A DNA stretch of 64,000 nt from Anabaenopsis elenkinii CCIBt3563 (GCF_015245355.1 NZ_CP063311.1:3138469-3202468); one strand, 5' to 3'. Shown: positions 18,947-29,356, counted from the first letter of the stretch. Translations and numbers: made by a program. The notes: generated from the sequence alone by a model not told the origin.

Positions 18947-19561
18947 TCACCGCAAATTAGCTGGTACTTCTTCTGGGATGACCCAATAATAGATTGTCCG
19001 GCCATCCACCTTTAATGTTTGTTCTGGTTCCCATTCTCCCATATCGAAAGCATGGGAGACAATTCTGGTTCCCGGTTTAAGTTGCTCGAATAACTGAGGA
19101 CGGAGTTTGATGTTGATATCAGGTAGTAGGTAGAGTGTCACTACTGTAGCTTCACTAAAATCAGACTTAAATAAATCTTGCTGGACAAATTTGACGCGAT
19201 CGCCGACTCCTGCTTGCTCTGCATTTGTATTGGCTTCCTGTATAAGTTCCGGGTTAATTTCTACACCCACACCTCGTGCGCCATACTTTTGAGCGGCTGT
19301 AATTACAATGCGTCCATCACCACTCCCCAGGTCGTATAGCACATCATCTTTAGTTACTTTTGCTACTGATAGCATGGCATCAACTACTGCCTGAGGTGTT
19401 GGTACATAAGGTACATCACCAGAATGTTCTCGAGGTTGAATGGTGGTGGTGTTGGTTGGTGTCAAACTAGGGGCTTCCACATTCGGTTCTGGGGGTGTAC
19501 ATCCCACAAATCCCAGACTAACTCCTGTAGCCAGTAAAAACAAGACTTTTTGATAATTCAT
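18947..19561 (-). CDS. SAM-dependent methyltransferase with lipoprotein-like signal peptide
   Basis: 204 residues. Residues 1-21 are a hydrophobic signal ending in GFVGC, a reasonable lipobox, followed by a Pro/Thr-rich linker to about residue 50. The rest is a class I methyltransferase fold with the SAM motif YDLGSGDGRIVITAAQKYGA and an acidic EINPELI for the ribose. The substrate is unknown. The frame extends 91 codons upstream, overlapping the next gene; the ATG at MNYQKVLF with the signal peptide is far more plausible. A SAM-dependent domain behind an export signal is unusual. Confidence 0.8.
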   Translation of the reverse strand: MNYQKVLFLLATGVSLGFVGCTPPEPNVEAPSLTPTNTTTIQPREHSGDVPYVPTPQAVVDAMLSVAKVTKDDVLYDLGSGDGRIVITAAQKYGARGVGVEINPELIQEANTNAEQAGVGDRVKFVQQDLFKSDFSEATVVTLYLLPDINIKLRPQLFEQLKPGTRIVSHAFDMGEWEPEQTLKVDGRTIYYWVIPEEVPANLR

Positions 19562-19605
19562 GATTTTTTCCTTTCTCAATAAGATGTGTTCTAATTCCCG
19601 GTCAT

Positions 19606-20949
19606 CTATTGGCGATTCCAGAACAATAAGGGGATTCCTGCTGTTACCACTAAAACCCCTACCAATGCTCCTACACCCGTATAAACCAAGCTGGAATAAA
19701 GCAAATACCCGCAGGATGTACAGAAAAGCAATGGTATCACGGGGTAAAATGGCACACAAAAAGGGCGATATATGTGTGGTTCGCGGATACGCAGCACCAA
19801 CAGTGATACACCAGAAAGCAGAAAAAATAACCAAAACACTGGGGCAGTGTAATCTACCATGGTTTTAAAGCCACTGCGGGTCACAGTGCCTAAAATCACC
19901 AAGGCTAAGGCGATACCCACTTGTAATAAAAAGGCTGGAGTGGGAATATTATCCTCTTTTTGCCGGCGCCCCATAAAACTAAACAAAGGAAAATCCTCAC
20001 CTAATGCGTAATTAGTACGTGCACCGGTGAAAATCGTCGCATTAATTGCTCCTAAGGTAGAAACTGCAATTAACAGACTGATAAACACCGCTCCTGTTTC
20101 ACCCCAAATAGACCGCATTAAATCGGCTGCGACTGCTTTAGATGCGGCCATATTTGATAAACCGAGTCCTTGGAGGTAAGCTAAATTGATCAACAGATAA
20201 ATAGCAGTGATGATGCCAATACTCCCGACTAGCGATCGCAAAATGTTACGCCTTTGATTCTGTATTTCTGCTGAAATATACGCCGCTTCGTTCCAGCCGC
20301 CATAAGACAAGAGTACAAATACCATCGCCAATCCCCAATTTCCTGATAACCTAGGTTCTGTGGCCACTGTAGAATTAGGCAGGGCAGTTAGTCCTAAAAA
20401 TATTACCAGTAATAAGCCCAGAACCTTGGCCGCCGACAGCCAGTTTTGTGTCCACTTACCTTGTGCTAAACCCAGGATATTTACAGCCGTTAAGATAGCG
20501 ATCGACCCAGCTGCATAAAAAGAAGATGAAAACGGACCCAAAGGCCATATCTGACTAGCATAGTCACCAAAGACAAATGCCAAGAGCACAATAGAACCTG
20601 TTTGAATCACAGTCATTCGCGCCCAGGCAAATAAAAAGGCGATTCCTCGCCCAAATGAACGTTTAAGATAATAGTAAGCACCTCCGACATTGGGATACGC
20701 CGTGGCTAACTCTGCATAACATAACGCACCCACCAGGGATACCAAACCACCAGCTAACCACAACAGCACCACAACAGTATTGCTACCTGCTTCCGCTGCT
20801 ACTAATGCAGGGGTTTGAAAAATTCCCGACCCGATGACAATACCCACAATCAGCGCTACTGCATCTGATAATGTGAGTAATCGTTTGGGTTTTCCTCCTT
20901 CATTCATAGCTCCTGAATCAGCTAAATTGTGGTTTTCCTGACTACTCAC
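19606..20949 (-). CDS. APC family amino acid permease
   Basis: 447-residue inner-membrane transporter with about 12 transmembrane segments. The first helix carries LIVGIVIGSGIFQTPALVA, the unwound substrate-binding GSGIF motif of the amino acid/polyamine/organocation family. YPNVGGAYYYLKRSFG and the GGWNEAAYISAEIQ segment are also typical, the latter of LAT-like members. Transported amino acid not predictable. The methyltransferase gene follows 44 bases downstream on the same strand. Confidence 0.88.
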   Translation of the reverse strand: MSSQENHNLADSGAMNEGGKPKRLLTLSDAVALIVGIVIGSGIFQTPALVAAEAGSNTVVVLLWLAGGLVSLVGALCYAELATAYPNVGGAYYYLKRSFGRGIAFLFAWARMTVIQTGSIVLLAFVFGDYASQIWPLGPFSSSFYAAGSIAILTAVNILGLAQGKWTQNWLSAAKVLGLLLVIFLGLTALPNSTVATEPRLSGNWGLAMVFVLLSYGGWNEAAYISAEIQNQRRNILRSLVGSIGIITAIYLLINLAYLQGLGLSNMAASKAVAADLMRSIWGETGAVFISLLIAVSTLGAINATIFTGARTNYALGEDFPLFSFMGRRQKEDNIPTPAFLLQVGIALALVILGTVTRSGFKTMVDYTAPVFWLFFLLSGVSLLVLRIREPHIYRPFCVPFYPVIPLLFCTSCGYLLYSSLVYTGVGALVGVLVVTAGIPLLFWNRQ

Positions 20950-21161
20950 ATCTCTTGTTACTAGTTACATCAACAATTTTAACTAGCTTTGTACGTTTTT
21001 AACCCTAGTGGGTTAACTATACACTTCCCTATTCCATCTTGTGTACTAAACAAAGAATTCCCAACTATTATTCTGAAAATATTTCTCCCCCTGTGAGAAT
21101 ATGCTCAAAGTATGGAATTCATCAGCTTTTTACCCAAAACCGGTATGGTTTAGGGCTGCTA

Positions 21162-22529
21162 CTATAACCCTAAAATCATGCGAGCTACATTCAGGTAAAT
21201 TAAAACTCCCAAGACATCCACAGCGGTAGTAATAAAAGGTGCTGACATCAAAGCGGGGTCTAGTCCCATAGCACGGAATAAAAATGGCAAAGCAGAACCA
21301 GAAACTGAGGCTAAAACGCAGATCGAAAATAGACTAATACCCACAGCTAGGGCTACGGAGATATTAGCTTGTAAGAAGTATGCCCACACTATCACCACAG
21401 TACCTAACATAGCTCCCAGGAGTATGCCAGCGATCGCCTCCCGTCTAATTATATTTAACGCTTCGTGAGAGCGGATATCCTCCGTATTCAGCCCGCGAAT
21501 TACCACAGTAGAAGACTGAGCGCCTACATTACCCCCTGTATCAATTAATAAGGGTATAAATGCAGTTAAGGCTACCACTTTTTCTAAAATATCCTCTTGG
21601 TTAGTAATTACCGCAGCCGTGGCACTATTGGTGATTAATAGGATAAATAACCATACTACCCGCTTACGGGCAACAGTAAATAAGTTAGTTTGAAAATAGT
21701 TATCACCACCAGCTTCTAGACCACCCAACTTATAGATATCTTCTGTCGTTTCTTGTTCTAAAATATCCAGGACATCATCCACCGTGACAATACCGACAAG
21801 GCGCTGTTCCGCATCTACCACAGGGATAGCGACAAAATCATAGTGCTGAATTGTCCGCGCCACTTCTTCCTGGTCAGTATTTGTATTCACAAATACAACC
21901 TCACGGGTCATGATACTACCAATAGTTTCCTCTGGTTGAGCCAAAATCAGATCCCGCAGGGAGAGAATCCCCGTCAAGCGACGAGCATCATCAGTGACAT
22001 AAATATAATAAATAGTTTCTCGGACATCAGCCTGAGAACGAATCTGTGCTAACGCCTGAGTAATGGTAAGATTTTCCTTGAGTGAGAGATACTCAGGAGT
22101 CATAATCCGCCCAGCAGTATTAGGCGCATAACCTAAAAGCAAAGCAGTTGCATCCCGTTCCTCTGGGCTGAGTTGTTGCAACAGTCGTCGGACAACCTTG
22201 GCCGGGAGCTCATCAAACAGACGAGCCCGGTCATCAGGCGACATATTATCAACGATTTCCTGTACATCCTGACGCTTAAAATCTTCTAGTAGTGTTTGTT
22301 GTACACTAGGATCTAGGTATTCAAACACCTCTATAGACTCTTCCTTAGAAAGTAACCGAAAAGCGATGGCCTGGGTAGCCTCTGGTAAACCTTCAATAGA
22401 AGCGGCAATATCTGCCACCTGAACGGGAACTAACAAAGCTTTAGCACCCTGAAAATTTTTCTGTTCAAGTAGGACTTGCAACTGCTCGCGCACTAGGTCT
22501 TGTAAATCTTGTCTGGATCTGCTTTGCAT
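21162..22529 (-). CDS. mgtE: Magnesium transporter MgtE
   Basis: 455-residue Mg2+ channel/transporter. In order: N-terminal superhelical domain (repeated LL..L.......LL pattern; MSPDDRARLFDELP), tandem CBS domains (about 135-260: IMTPEYLSLKENLTITQAL and IMTREVVFVNTNTDQEE), then five transmembrane helices with GNVGAQSSTVVIRGL and ALMSAPFITTAVDVLGVLIY, which line the pore. In known members the N and CBS domains sense cytosolic Mg2+. About 300 bases of leader lie upstream; I do not recognise a magnesium riboswitch there. Confidence 0.96.
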   Translation of the reverse strand: MQSRSRQDLQDLVREQLQVLLEQKNFQGAKALLVPVQVADIAASIEGLPEATQAIAFRLLSKEESIEVFEYLDPSVQQTLLEDFKRQDVQEIVDNMSPDDRARLFDELPAKVVRRLLQQLSPEERDATALLLGYAPNTAGRIMTPEYLSLKENLTITQALAQIRSQADVRETIYYIYVTDDARRLTGILSLRDLILAQPEETIGSIMTREVVFVNTNTDQEEVARTIQHYDFVAIPVVDAEQRLVGIVTVDDVLDILEQETTEDIYKLGGLEAGGDNYFQTNLFTVARKRVVWLFILLITNSATAAVITNQEDILEKVVALTAFIPLLIDTGGNVGAQSSTVVIRGLNTEDIRSHEALNIIRREAIAGILLGAMLGTVVIVWAYFLQANISVALAVGISLFSICVLASVSGSALPFLFRAMGLDPALMSAPFITTAVDVLGVLIYLNVARMILGL

Positions 22530-22830
22530 ATGTGAACTAATAATAAAGGCTGTGTTCTCTCAAGCTAATTTACTTTTACTGTCACCGAGTTTGACATTAG
22601 ACCTTTTCCCTACTTTACAATAAGGTTTTCCTAGTTACTTATGTTACAAGTTTCCACCCCTCCAGAGCAACTTCATATTCTACTTAACTTCTAGCCGGAC
22701 TGCATAGGTAGTTTATCCGCCGAAAATGATGAAGATTTGGAGGTTGACAATTGCAGCCAAATTGGTTACTATAATCTTGATAAGGAAGAATTATTTTAAA
22801 TAAGCTCTCATTAAGACCTAAGTATAACCG
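22530..22830. other. Intergenic region upstream of mgtE
   Basis: 301 bases between two minus-strand genes. It would contain the mgtE promoter and leader. No repeat, hairpin with T run, tRNA or riboswitch motif was recognised by eye. Confidence 0.4.
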
Positions 22831-23259
22831 TTAAAATGCGCTACTGGGTAGGATGAGAATATCTATCATTTCACCCACCACCAAGCCGCTCAAAGCTAGG
22901 ACAGTTAAAATCCAAAATGAGTCAGTTTTGTTAAAGCCCTTCCAACGCATTTCTAAGTCAGCTAAAAAGGTGGTTGCTATGGGTATAAGAAACAGACTGA
23001 AAAATACCGACCAGGTTTCTACCAAAGCAACTGATAGAATTAAAAATAAAACCATAAACAAGATTCTAGAGCCAATTGCCACTAACTGCTCCAACCAAAC
23101 AATAGTTTTTCTGACAATGGCTAAGGTGACGGAGACCACAAAAGCCCCCGTCAACCAAATAATGTGATGAGCAGCAAGATACCACCCTAAAAGAGTATAA
23201 GCTAACCAGAGTAATAAGAGGGGCATCACTGGTATTCTGTGAAAAAATCCCACATTCAT
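22831..23259 (-). CDS. Hypothetical membrane protein
   Basis: 142 residues, almost wholly hydrophobic, with about four transmembrane segments (roughly 10-27, 30-47, 61-100 as one or two, and 115-137). A short cytosolic-looking loop DLEMRWKGFNKTD precedes the last helix. No family motif recognised. The start ATG gives MNVGFFHRIPVMPLLLLW. It is isolated on the minus strand between mgtE and the SDR gene. Confidence 0.6.
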   Translation of the reverse strand: MNVGFFHRIPVMPLLLLWLAYTLLGWYLAAHHIIWLTGAFVVSVTLAIVRKTIVWLEQLVAIGSRILFMVLFLILSVALVETWSVFFSLFLIPIATTFLADLEMRWKGFNKTDSFWILTVLALSGLVVGEMIDILILPSSAF

Positions 23260-23372
23260 GATTTTCTTTCCCTACCTAGTCAGAATCAAAGATTGACACC
23301 CCAATAAGAGTTTTAACCTATTTGTCAATGCTACCCTTGACTATGAATTAGTCGAATGACTAGCCTTTTGGG

Positions 23373-24068
23373 CTAAATATCACCATATATGGGAATTGCA
23401 GCACCACGGATATCCTGAGCAGCTTCTGAAGCCAGAAAGCAGATTAATTGAGCGAGAGATTCCGGTTTTACCCACTTGTGAGCATTTTCTGGTCCCATAG
23501 ATTCCCGATTCTTGGGTGTATCAATGACACTAGGAAGTATCACATTAGCAGTAATATTTGTACCCTTAGTTTCCTCAGCGATCGCCTTTGTTAAGGCTAC
23601 CACACCAGCTTTAGAAGCAGAATAAGCTGCTAATTGCGCCGCAGGTTGCACAGCAGCCCTAGAAGCTACCGTGACAATTCTACCATAGCCATGTTCCCAC
23701 ATACTTTTTAGGCTATACCTGCAGGCTAAGAAAGTTGTATTCAGATTTAAATTAAATTCCCGCTTCCAATTGTAAAAACTGTATTCATGAGTTTTCCCCA
23801 TAGAAAATCCCCCCACCAGATGAATTAATACATCCACCCGTCCCATACGATTAACCAGATGATCTACCGAGGCTTCTTCCTCCAGATTAGCAGGGATAAA
23901 GTGAACTCTGGCAAAATCAGCAGGTGAAAGGATTCCTTTGAGGCGCTCAACTTCTCTAGGGTTACGATAAGGAATAGTTATATCTGCACCCTGAGCTAGA
24001 ACAGCAGGCGTTACTCCTAAACCTAGTCCACCAGTACCACCGGTGACTAAAACTTGCTTACCTTTCAT
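23373..24068 (-). CDS. Short-chain dehydrogenase/reductase (SDR)
   Basis: NAD(P)-dependent oxidoreductase, classical SDR type. N-terminal cofactor motif TGGTGGLG (about 9-16; a variant of TGxxxGxG), HLVGGFSMG in place of NNAG, the catalytic Ser in VASRAA, and YSASKAGV with the YxxxK pair. IPIYGDI closes the protein. Substrate unknown. Ten codons upstream another ATG (at 24098) is possible; the chosen one puts the Rossmann strand at the normal distance. Confidence 0.85.
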   Translation of the reverse strand: MKGKQVLVTGGTGGLGLGVTPAVLAQGADITIPYRNPREVERLKGILSPADFARVHFIPANLEEEASVDHLVNRMGRVDVLIHLVGGFSMGKTHEYSFYNWKREFNLNLNTTFLACRYSLKSMWEHGYGRIVTVASRAAVQPAAQLAAYSASKAGVVALTKAIAEETKGTNITANVILPSVIDTPKNRESMGPENAHKWVKPESLAQLICFLASEAAQDIRGAAIPIYGDI

Positions 24069-24256
24069 AAATTTTTGATGCACTCGGTGAAAGTTCATTT
24101 TTAAGATAACGCGATGTGGGAAATTTGGGACAATTACTTAGTTTGTAAGAAACAGAACCAAAAACCCCAAGATCACCCCCATGAAGATGGAATCAGCAGT
24201 CAGAAGTGTTGTTAAAATCCAAGTAAATTTCCGTCAAAATTTATCACCTGATTCCT

Positions 24257-26122
24257 ATGAAAGAAACTGTCCTAGAGGTTCGCAATCTAAAAGTGGAATT
24301 TTCCAGTGATGGTAGCAGTGTCAAAGCGGTGGATAATATATCCTTTGAGATTAATAGCGGCCAGACTCTAGGTATAGTCGGTGAATCGGGTAGTGGTAAA
24401 TCCGTCACATCATTGGCTGTCATGGGTTTGTTACCAACTACCGGTAAAATTACTGCTGGTGAAGTTTGGTTTCGTCCCCACTCCGTTAGTAAACCCATTA
24501 ATCTGGTAGAATTGCCTCCTGAAGAAATGCAACTACACCGGGGTGGGGATATCGCCATGATTTTTCAAGAACCCATGAGTTCCCTCAATCCGGTTTATAC
24601 TATTGGCTTTCAGATGTGCGAAGCGATTATGCAACATGAGAATGTTTCTCTAGTTGAAGCCCAACGAATTGCGATCGCCCTTTTGCAAGAAGTCAAACTT
24701 TTGCCTAGTGATGAAATTATACAACAGCAGTGTCTGGAAAATACAGGTCAAGGAGATAGGCTCACCTTGGCTAGATTAGTGAAGCAGCGCCAAGAAGCTA
24801 TTTTAGAGCGTTACCCCCATGAACTTTCTGGAGGTCAGCTACAAAGGGTAATGATTGCCATGGCTATTTCTTGCAATCCTGTGGTATTAATTGCTGATGA
24901 ACCCACTACAGCTTTAGATGTGACGGTGCAGGCTACGATTATTGAGTTGTTGGGAGAATTGCAGCAAACCCGTGATATGTCTATCATTTTCATTACCCAC
25001 GATTTGGGACTAATTTCGGAAATTGCTGACCAAGTAGCAGTAATGTACCAAGGCCAAATTGTCGAATATGGTGCAGCAGCAGAAATTTTTAGCCATCCCC
25101 AACATCCATATACTAAAGGTCTGGTAGCTTGTCGCCCTACACTTAACCACCGTCCTCACAAACTACTGACTGTTTCCGACTATATGACTGTGGAAGAAAC
25201 CCCCACAGGAACAGCAGTAATTCGCGCCAAAGAACCTCTACATCCCCCAGAGTTCACCCTGGCGCAGATGTATCAAAGGTGGGACAATTTTAATCATAAA
25301 TCACCTTTATTGGAAGTCCGCAACCTCCAGGTAGGTTTCCCTGTGCGGGGGGTATTTGGTGGTACAAAACGTTATCATATGGCGGTTAACAATGTTTCTT
25401 TTGATGTCAAACCAGGGGAAACACTGGGATTGGTGGGAGAATCTGGTTGTGGTAAAACTACCTTGGGTAGAAGTTTACTGCGGTTAATTGAACCAATGGG
25501 TGGTGAAATTATCTTTGAGGGTCAAGATATTACTCACCTCAAGGGTAAACCATTACAGCGACTGCGGCGAGAAATGCAAATTGTTTTCCAAAATCCTTTT
25601 AGCTCCCTAGACCCCCGGATGAAAATTGGGGAAGCGGTGATGGAACCGTTGTTAATTCACTCTGTGGGGAAGACCCAGCGACAGCGCCGAGAACGTGTAG
25701 TTGAACTTCTAGAACGGGTAGGTTTAAGCGCAGATGCAATACACCGCTATCCCCATCAGTTTTCTGGTGGTCAACGTCAACGGGTTTGTATTGCGCGTTC
25801 TTTGGCTTTAAATCCTAAGTTTATTATCTGTGACGAGTCGGTTTCTTCCTTGGATGTTTCTGTACAAGCCCAGGTGTTAAATTTACTTAAAGAATTGCAG
25901 GCTGAATTTCAACTTACCTATATTTTCATTTCTCATGATTTAAGTGTCGTCAAATTTATGAGCGATCGCATTTTAGTCATGAATTGTGGTCAAATTGTAG
26001 AACAGGGAACAGCCGAAAGTATTTACATGGAACCCCAGGAAGAATATACACAAAAATTAATTGCTTCCATTCCTACCGGTAGTCCTGAACGCATACGCGC
26101 TCGCCAAGCAGACAAACTATGA
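24257..26122 (+). CDS. Dipeptide/oligopeptide-type ABC transporter ATP-binding protein, two fused domains
   Basis: 621 residues made of two ABC ATPase domains, equivalent to DppD and DppF (Oligo/dipeptide class, as in GsiA or YejF). Domain 1 has Walker A GESGSGKS near 40, signature LSGGQLQR and Walker [14 protein letters not shown]. Domain 2 has GESGCGKTT near 395, FSGGQRQR and [12 protein letters not shown]; both end in the oligopeptide-type zinc/substrate C-terminal extension ([22 protein letters not shown]). There are no permease or binding-protein genes here; instead its stop overlaps the ATG of an AbgT transporter by 4 bases. Confidence 0.9.
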   Translation: MKETVLEVRNLKVEFSSDGSSVKAVDNISFEINSGQTLGIVGESGSGKSVTSLAVMGLLPTTGKITAGEVWFRPHSVSKPINLVELPPEEMQLHRGGDIAMIFQEPMSSLNPVYTIGFQMCEAIMQHENVSLVEAQRIAIALLQEVKLLPSDEIIQQQCLENTGQGDRLTLARLVKQRQEAILERYPHELSGGQLQRVMIAMAISCNPVVLIADEPTTALDVTVQATIIELLGELQQTRDMSIIFITHDLGLISEIADQVAVMYQGQIVEYGAAAEIFSHPQHPYTKGLVACRPTLNHRPHKLLTVSDYMTVEETPTGTAVIRAKEPLHPPEFTLAQMYQRWDNFNHKSPLLEVRNLQVGFPVRGVFGGTKRYHMAVNNVSFDVKPGETLGLVGESGCGKTTLGRSLLRLIEPMGGEIIFEGQDITHLKGKPLQRLRREMQIVFQNPFSSLDPRMKIGEAVMEPLLIHSVGKTQRQRRERVVELLERVGLSADAIHRYPHQFSGGQRQRVCIARSLALNPKFIICDESVSSLDVSVQAQVLNLLKELQAEFQLTYIFISHDLSVVKFMSDRILVMNCGQIVEQGTAESIYMEPQEEYTQKLIASIPTGSPERIRARQADKL

Positions 26123-27642
26123 ATCCTCAAAAAAGTCACAAACCTACCGGTTTAGGAGCAGCTTTAGCCTTCATCGAAGCTGTAGGAAATAAACTCCCCG
26201 ACCCACTGACGATATTTTTCCTCTTATCCTTAATGGTAATTCTCGCCAGTGCGATCGCCGCTGCTTTTAACCTTTCTGTTGTCCACCCTGGAAACGGTGA
26301 CACCATCGTCGCGGTTTCCTTACTTACCCCGGAGGGTATCCGCCGCATTTTTACCTCCGCAGTCAACAACTTTAGGGAGTTTCCTCCCCTGGGTACTGTG
26401 CTGGTGGCTATGTTGGGGGTGGGAGTTGCTGAGTATACTGGGTTTCTCTCAGCAGTAATACGCAAAATAGTATTAATTGCTCCCAGTAAATTCATCTGCC
26501 CCGTGGTAGTATTTGCTGGTATTATGGGTAACATCGCAGCCGATGCTGGTTATGTGGTGCTTGTACCCCTGGGAGCGATGGTATTTCTGGCATTTCGGCG
26601 GCATCCTTTGGCTGGTTTGGTAGCGGCTTTTGCGGGTGTGGCTGGGGGCTTTAGTGCGAATTTACTCATTACTTCCCTTGACCCTTTACTGGCAGGATTA
26701 ACCCAAAGTGCCGTAGAATTAATTAATCCTAACTATCAAGTTAATGCGACTGCCAATTATTATTTTATGGCAGTTTCCACTTTATTAATAACTCTAATTG
26801 GCTGGTTTGTTACCGAAAAAATTGTAGAGCCAAGATTGGGTAATTACACAGGAGAAGCAGATTACCAAATGGAACAACTCAGCGTAGGGGAAAATAAAGG
26901 TTTACGCTGGGCTACTTATGCTTTACTAGGATTTATCGCCTTCGTTCTGGTCATGGTGTTACCACCACAAGGAATTTTACGACATCCAGAAACCTTGACA
27001 ATTATTCCTTCACCTTTTCTAGATAGCATCGTATTTATTATTGCCTTGGCTTTTCTCATTCCTGGGATTGTTTATGGTAAGATTGCCGGAACTATTGAAA
27101 ATGACAAAGATATCGCTAAAGCCTTGAGTAATTCCATGAGTGCCATGGGATATTATATCGTTTTAGCATTCATCGCCGCCCAATTTATTGCCTATTTTAG
27201 TTGGAGTAATTTAGGGGCGATTATGTCGATCAATGGGGCAGAATTTCTCAAGACTACAGGGATTACAGGGGCGCCATTACTGATATTATTTATTTTAGTC
27301 AGTATGCTGCTGAATTTATTTGTGGGTTCAGCTTCCGCCAAGTGGGCAATTATGGCTCCTGTATTTGTACCTATGTTTATGTTAATGGGTTACTCCCCAG
27401 AGTTAACCCAAGCTGCATACCGTATTGGTGATTCTACTACTAATATTGTCACTCCTTTGATGCCTTATTTTCCTTTGATCGTTGCTTTTGGGCAGAAATA
27501 CGATCAAAACCTAGGTATGGGGACGCTTATAGCTATGATGTTACCTTATGCGATCGCCTTTTTGTTGGGTTGGTCTATTCTATTAATTATCTGGTTTGTT
27601 TTGGGTTTACCCCTCGGTCCTGGGGCGTTGATGAGAATTTAA
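26119..27642 (+). CDS. AbgT family transporter
   Basis: 507-residue membrane protein of the AbgT family (p-aminobenzoyl-glutamate uptake in E. coli AbgT; sulfonamide/PABA efflux in MtrF-type homologues). Family features include [10 protein letters not shown], the long stretch [31 protein letters not shown], the GGFSANLL re-entrant segment, and [19 protein letters not shown] followed by [19 protein letters not shown]. About nine transmembrane helices plus two hairpins are expected. Start codon overlaps the end of the ABC ATPase gene, so they are translationally coupled. Confidence 0.92.
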   Translation: MNPQKSHKPTGLGAALAFIEAVGNKLPDPLTIFFLLSLMVILASAIAAAFNLSVVHPGNGDTIVAVSLLTPEGIRRIFTSAVNNFREFPPLGTVLVAMLGVGVAEYTGFLSAVIRKIVLIAPSKFICPVVVFAGIMGNIAADAGYVVLVPLGAMVFLAFRRHPLAGLVAAFAGVAGGFSANLLITSLDPLLAGLTQSAVELINPNYQVNATANYYFMAVSTLLITLIGWFVTEKIVEPRLGNYTGEADYQMEQLSVGENKGLRWATYALLGFIAFVLVMVLPPQGILRHPETLTIIPSPFLDSIVFIIALAFLIPGIVYGKIAGTIENDKDIAKALSNSMSAMGYYIVLAFIAAQFIAYFSWSNLGAIMSINGAEFLKTTGITGAPLLILFILVSMLLNLFVGSASAKWAIMAPVFVPMFMLMGYSPELTQAAYRIGDSTTNIVTPLMPYFPLIVAFGQKYDQNLGMGTLIAMMLPYAIAFLLGWSILLIIWFVLGLPLGPGALMRI

Positions 27643-27643
27643 T

Positions 27644-27805
27644 TTACACCTTGGCGGCGTTAATATCAAGCAGTCAGTGCCAATTTTAGAGCATCAGGCT
27701 TTACCTTTGAGTGTACAATTAATACCTGCACCCTATAAAGAAGCCTCCATTTTACAAGTGACTGCTGTGTTAGAACCCCAGGGGTTATTTCTGGGAATCA
27801 GTTAA
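27644..27805 (+). pseudogene. Possible amidase C-terminal remnant
   Basis: Directly after the AbgT stop an open stretch of about 53 codons encodes ALPLSVQLIPAPYKEASILQ and ends [12 protein letters not shown]. This resembles the C-terminus of amidase-signature enzymes (GLPIGVQLIGPPFxEATLL-type). There is no matching N-terminal part and no credible start. Its end overlaps the 3' end of yidD by about 20 bases. I read it as the tail of a deleted amidase gene. The resemblance is by memory of the family, not a search. Confidence 0.45.
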
Positions 27806-28045
27806 AGCATGATCACACCCATGGGTTGTAGCCTCCGGGACTGGATCATAACCACCTGGATGAAAAGGATGACAACGTAAAATCCGCCGCGTAGCCATCC
27901 ACCCACCGCGCCATACCCCAAACCGCTCAATAGCTTCAATAGCATACATTGAACAAGTTGGTTGAAAGCGACAAGTAGGGGGAAATAATGGCGAAATAAA
28001 CATTCTGTAACCTTTAATTAACCAAATGAAGAATAATTTCATCAC
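27785..28045 (-). CDS. yidD: Membrane protein insertion efficiency factor YidD
   Basis: 86-residue peripheral membrane protein that assists YidC-dependent insertion. Family hallmarks: [20 protein letters not shown] with its Cys pair, [18 protein letters not shown], and [17 protein letters not shown]. Length is typical. The 3' end overlaps the amidase-like remnant on the opposite strand. Confidence 0.95.
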   Translation of the reverse strand: MMKLFFIWLIKGYRMFISPLFPPTCRFQPTCSMYAIEAIERFGVWRGGWMATRRILRCHPFHPGGYDPVPEATTHGCDHALTDSQK

Positions 28046-28103
28046 TATCCCCTAAATCCTATAATTTAATAATAAATCTGAAAATTTATATCTTATAGTT
28101 TCT

Positions 28104-28817
28104 TTGTTATCTTCCGTTATCAATTTAACCTCAGTTACACCTTTGTGGCTGCAAATTACGGCAGTTACCCTTTGGGTGTCACTTATCCTCCTAATTTCAT
28201 GGCTGGTACATCGCTTTGCTCAGGGTGAACCAGAAATAGTCAGGAAAATAGTTCACATTGGCACCGGTAATGTAATTTTACTGGCTTGGTGGCTAAATGT
28301 TCCCGCCAGTTTAGGTATCATAGCTTCCATTATCGCCAGTGCCATCACCTTATTATCATACAGATTTCCCATTCTACCTGGTATTAATAGCGTCGGGCGG
28401 CAGAGTTTGGGAACCTTCTTTTATGCTGTCAGTATGGGCATTTTAGTCGCCTGGTTCTGGCATATACAACAACCCCAATACGCCGCCATCGGGATCATGG
28501 TCATGGCCTGGGGTGATGGGTTAGCAGCATTGATTGGGCAACGCTTTGGTAAACATAAGTATATGCTTATGGGAGCGCAAAAAAGTTGGGAAGGTTCCTT
28601 GACCATGGCTCTAGTGAGTTTTTTCATCAGTAGTTGTATCTTACTGAGTGTTGAAGGTAACTTATGGTTAACTTGGGTAGTATCCCTGGCGATCGCTCTA
28701 GTTGCTACTAGCTTAGAAGCAATTTCATTTTTAGGCATTGATAATTTAACAGTTCCTTTAGGAAGTGCCACGGTAGCATTTATATTAATTAATACTCTTT
28801 TACACCATTCCCCATAA
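28104..28817 (+). CDS. Phytol/dolichol kinase family membrane protein
   Basis: 237 residues with about seven transmembrane helices, of the CTP-dependent phytol/farnesol/dolichol kinase family (VTE5/slr1652-like). Motifs: EIVRKIVHIGTGN near 50, MVMAWGDGLAALIGQRFG near 135 and KSWEGSLTM near 160, which are the conserved cytosolic loops of the family. In cyanobacteria such enzymes salvage phytol from chlorophyll for tocopherol. No ATG precedes the conserved part; the start given is a TTG without a clear ribosome-binding site, so the N-terminus is uncertain. Confidence 0.8.
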   Translation: MLSSVINLTSVTPLWLQITAVTLWVSLILLISWLVHRFAQGEPEIVRKIVHIGTGNVILLAWWLNVPASLGIIASIIASAITLLSYRFPILPGINSVGRQSLGTFFYAVSMGILVAWFWHIQQPQYAAIGIMVMAWGDGLAALIGQRFGKHKYMLMGAQKSWEGSLTMALVSFFISSCILLSVEGNLWLTWVVSLAIALVATSLEAISFLGIDNLTVPLGSATVAFILINTLLHHSP

Positions 28818-29056
28818 TTAACAGATAGTTAAAAAGTTGATGATTTGATAAATTACGGCAAAAACAGAGAATATTAACCATTTATGTCCTATAGGTATGA
28901 CTTTACCTCGAGAAAAATCGGACATTATATCTACTTTAAGGAGTAAATACATAACATTGATTTCTATCTCCAGATTTATGAATTCCTGACAAACAGTGCT
29001 TATAGTTGAGTTCTTAGGTGGTCACAAACCTATGTAAGTAAAAGAGGCTAACAATC

Positions 29057-29356
29057 ATGTCACATGGAATATTCACATCAGAGTTATTTGTCAGTTTATC
29101 TGATGAGCAACAGCAGCTTCTAACTGGCGGTGCGGACTTTGAACTAGCTGGGAGCAACTTCTCACAAAGACGTGCCAACTTACAAGGAACAAGTAACGCC
29201 GGGCCTGATGGTAGTAATGCCAACTCTACAGGTGATGTTACAGCTATTAACACAGCGGCTCAAGATTTGTTGGGATTGGGTGTCCAAGAAGTACCTTCAG
29301 TTGACGCTTTGGGTTCAGCGCCAGTGCTCAACGGTGTAGATGATGGTAATGCTTAA
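29057..29356 (+). CDS. Double-glycine leader peptide precursor 1 (CTB-type bacteriocin family)
   Basis: 99 residues. The leader is LFVSLSDEQQQLLTGG, with the Gly-Gly cleavage site at 24-25. The core starts ADFELAGSNFSQRRANLQG, is low in charge, rich in Ala, Gly, Asn and Ser, and has no Cys. It is a close paralogue of the next precursor (shared FELAGSNF, GPDGSNANSTG, TAINTAAQD, APVLNG). A ribosome-binding site within GAGGCTAACAATC precedes the ATG in both genes. It resembles the cyanobacterial family annotated CTB bacteriocin; antimicrobial activity is not shown by sequence. Presumed substrate of the C39 transporter downstream. Confidence 0.85.
   Translation: MSHGIFTSELFVSLSDEQQQLLTGGADFELAGSNFSQRRANLQGTSNAGPDGSNANSTGDVTAINTAAQDLLGLGVQEVPSVDALGSAPVLNGVDDGNA

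Noticed and set aside
22530-22830. Magnesium riboswitch upstream of mgtE
   Set aside because: No M-box core motif could be recognised on the minus strand; only a computational covariance search could settle it.
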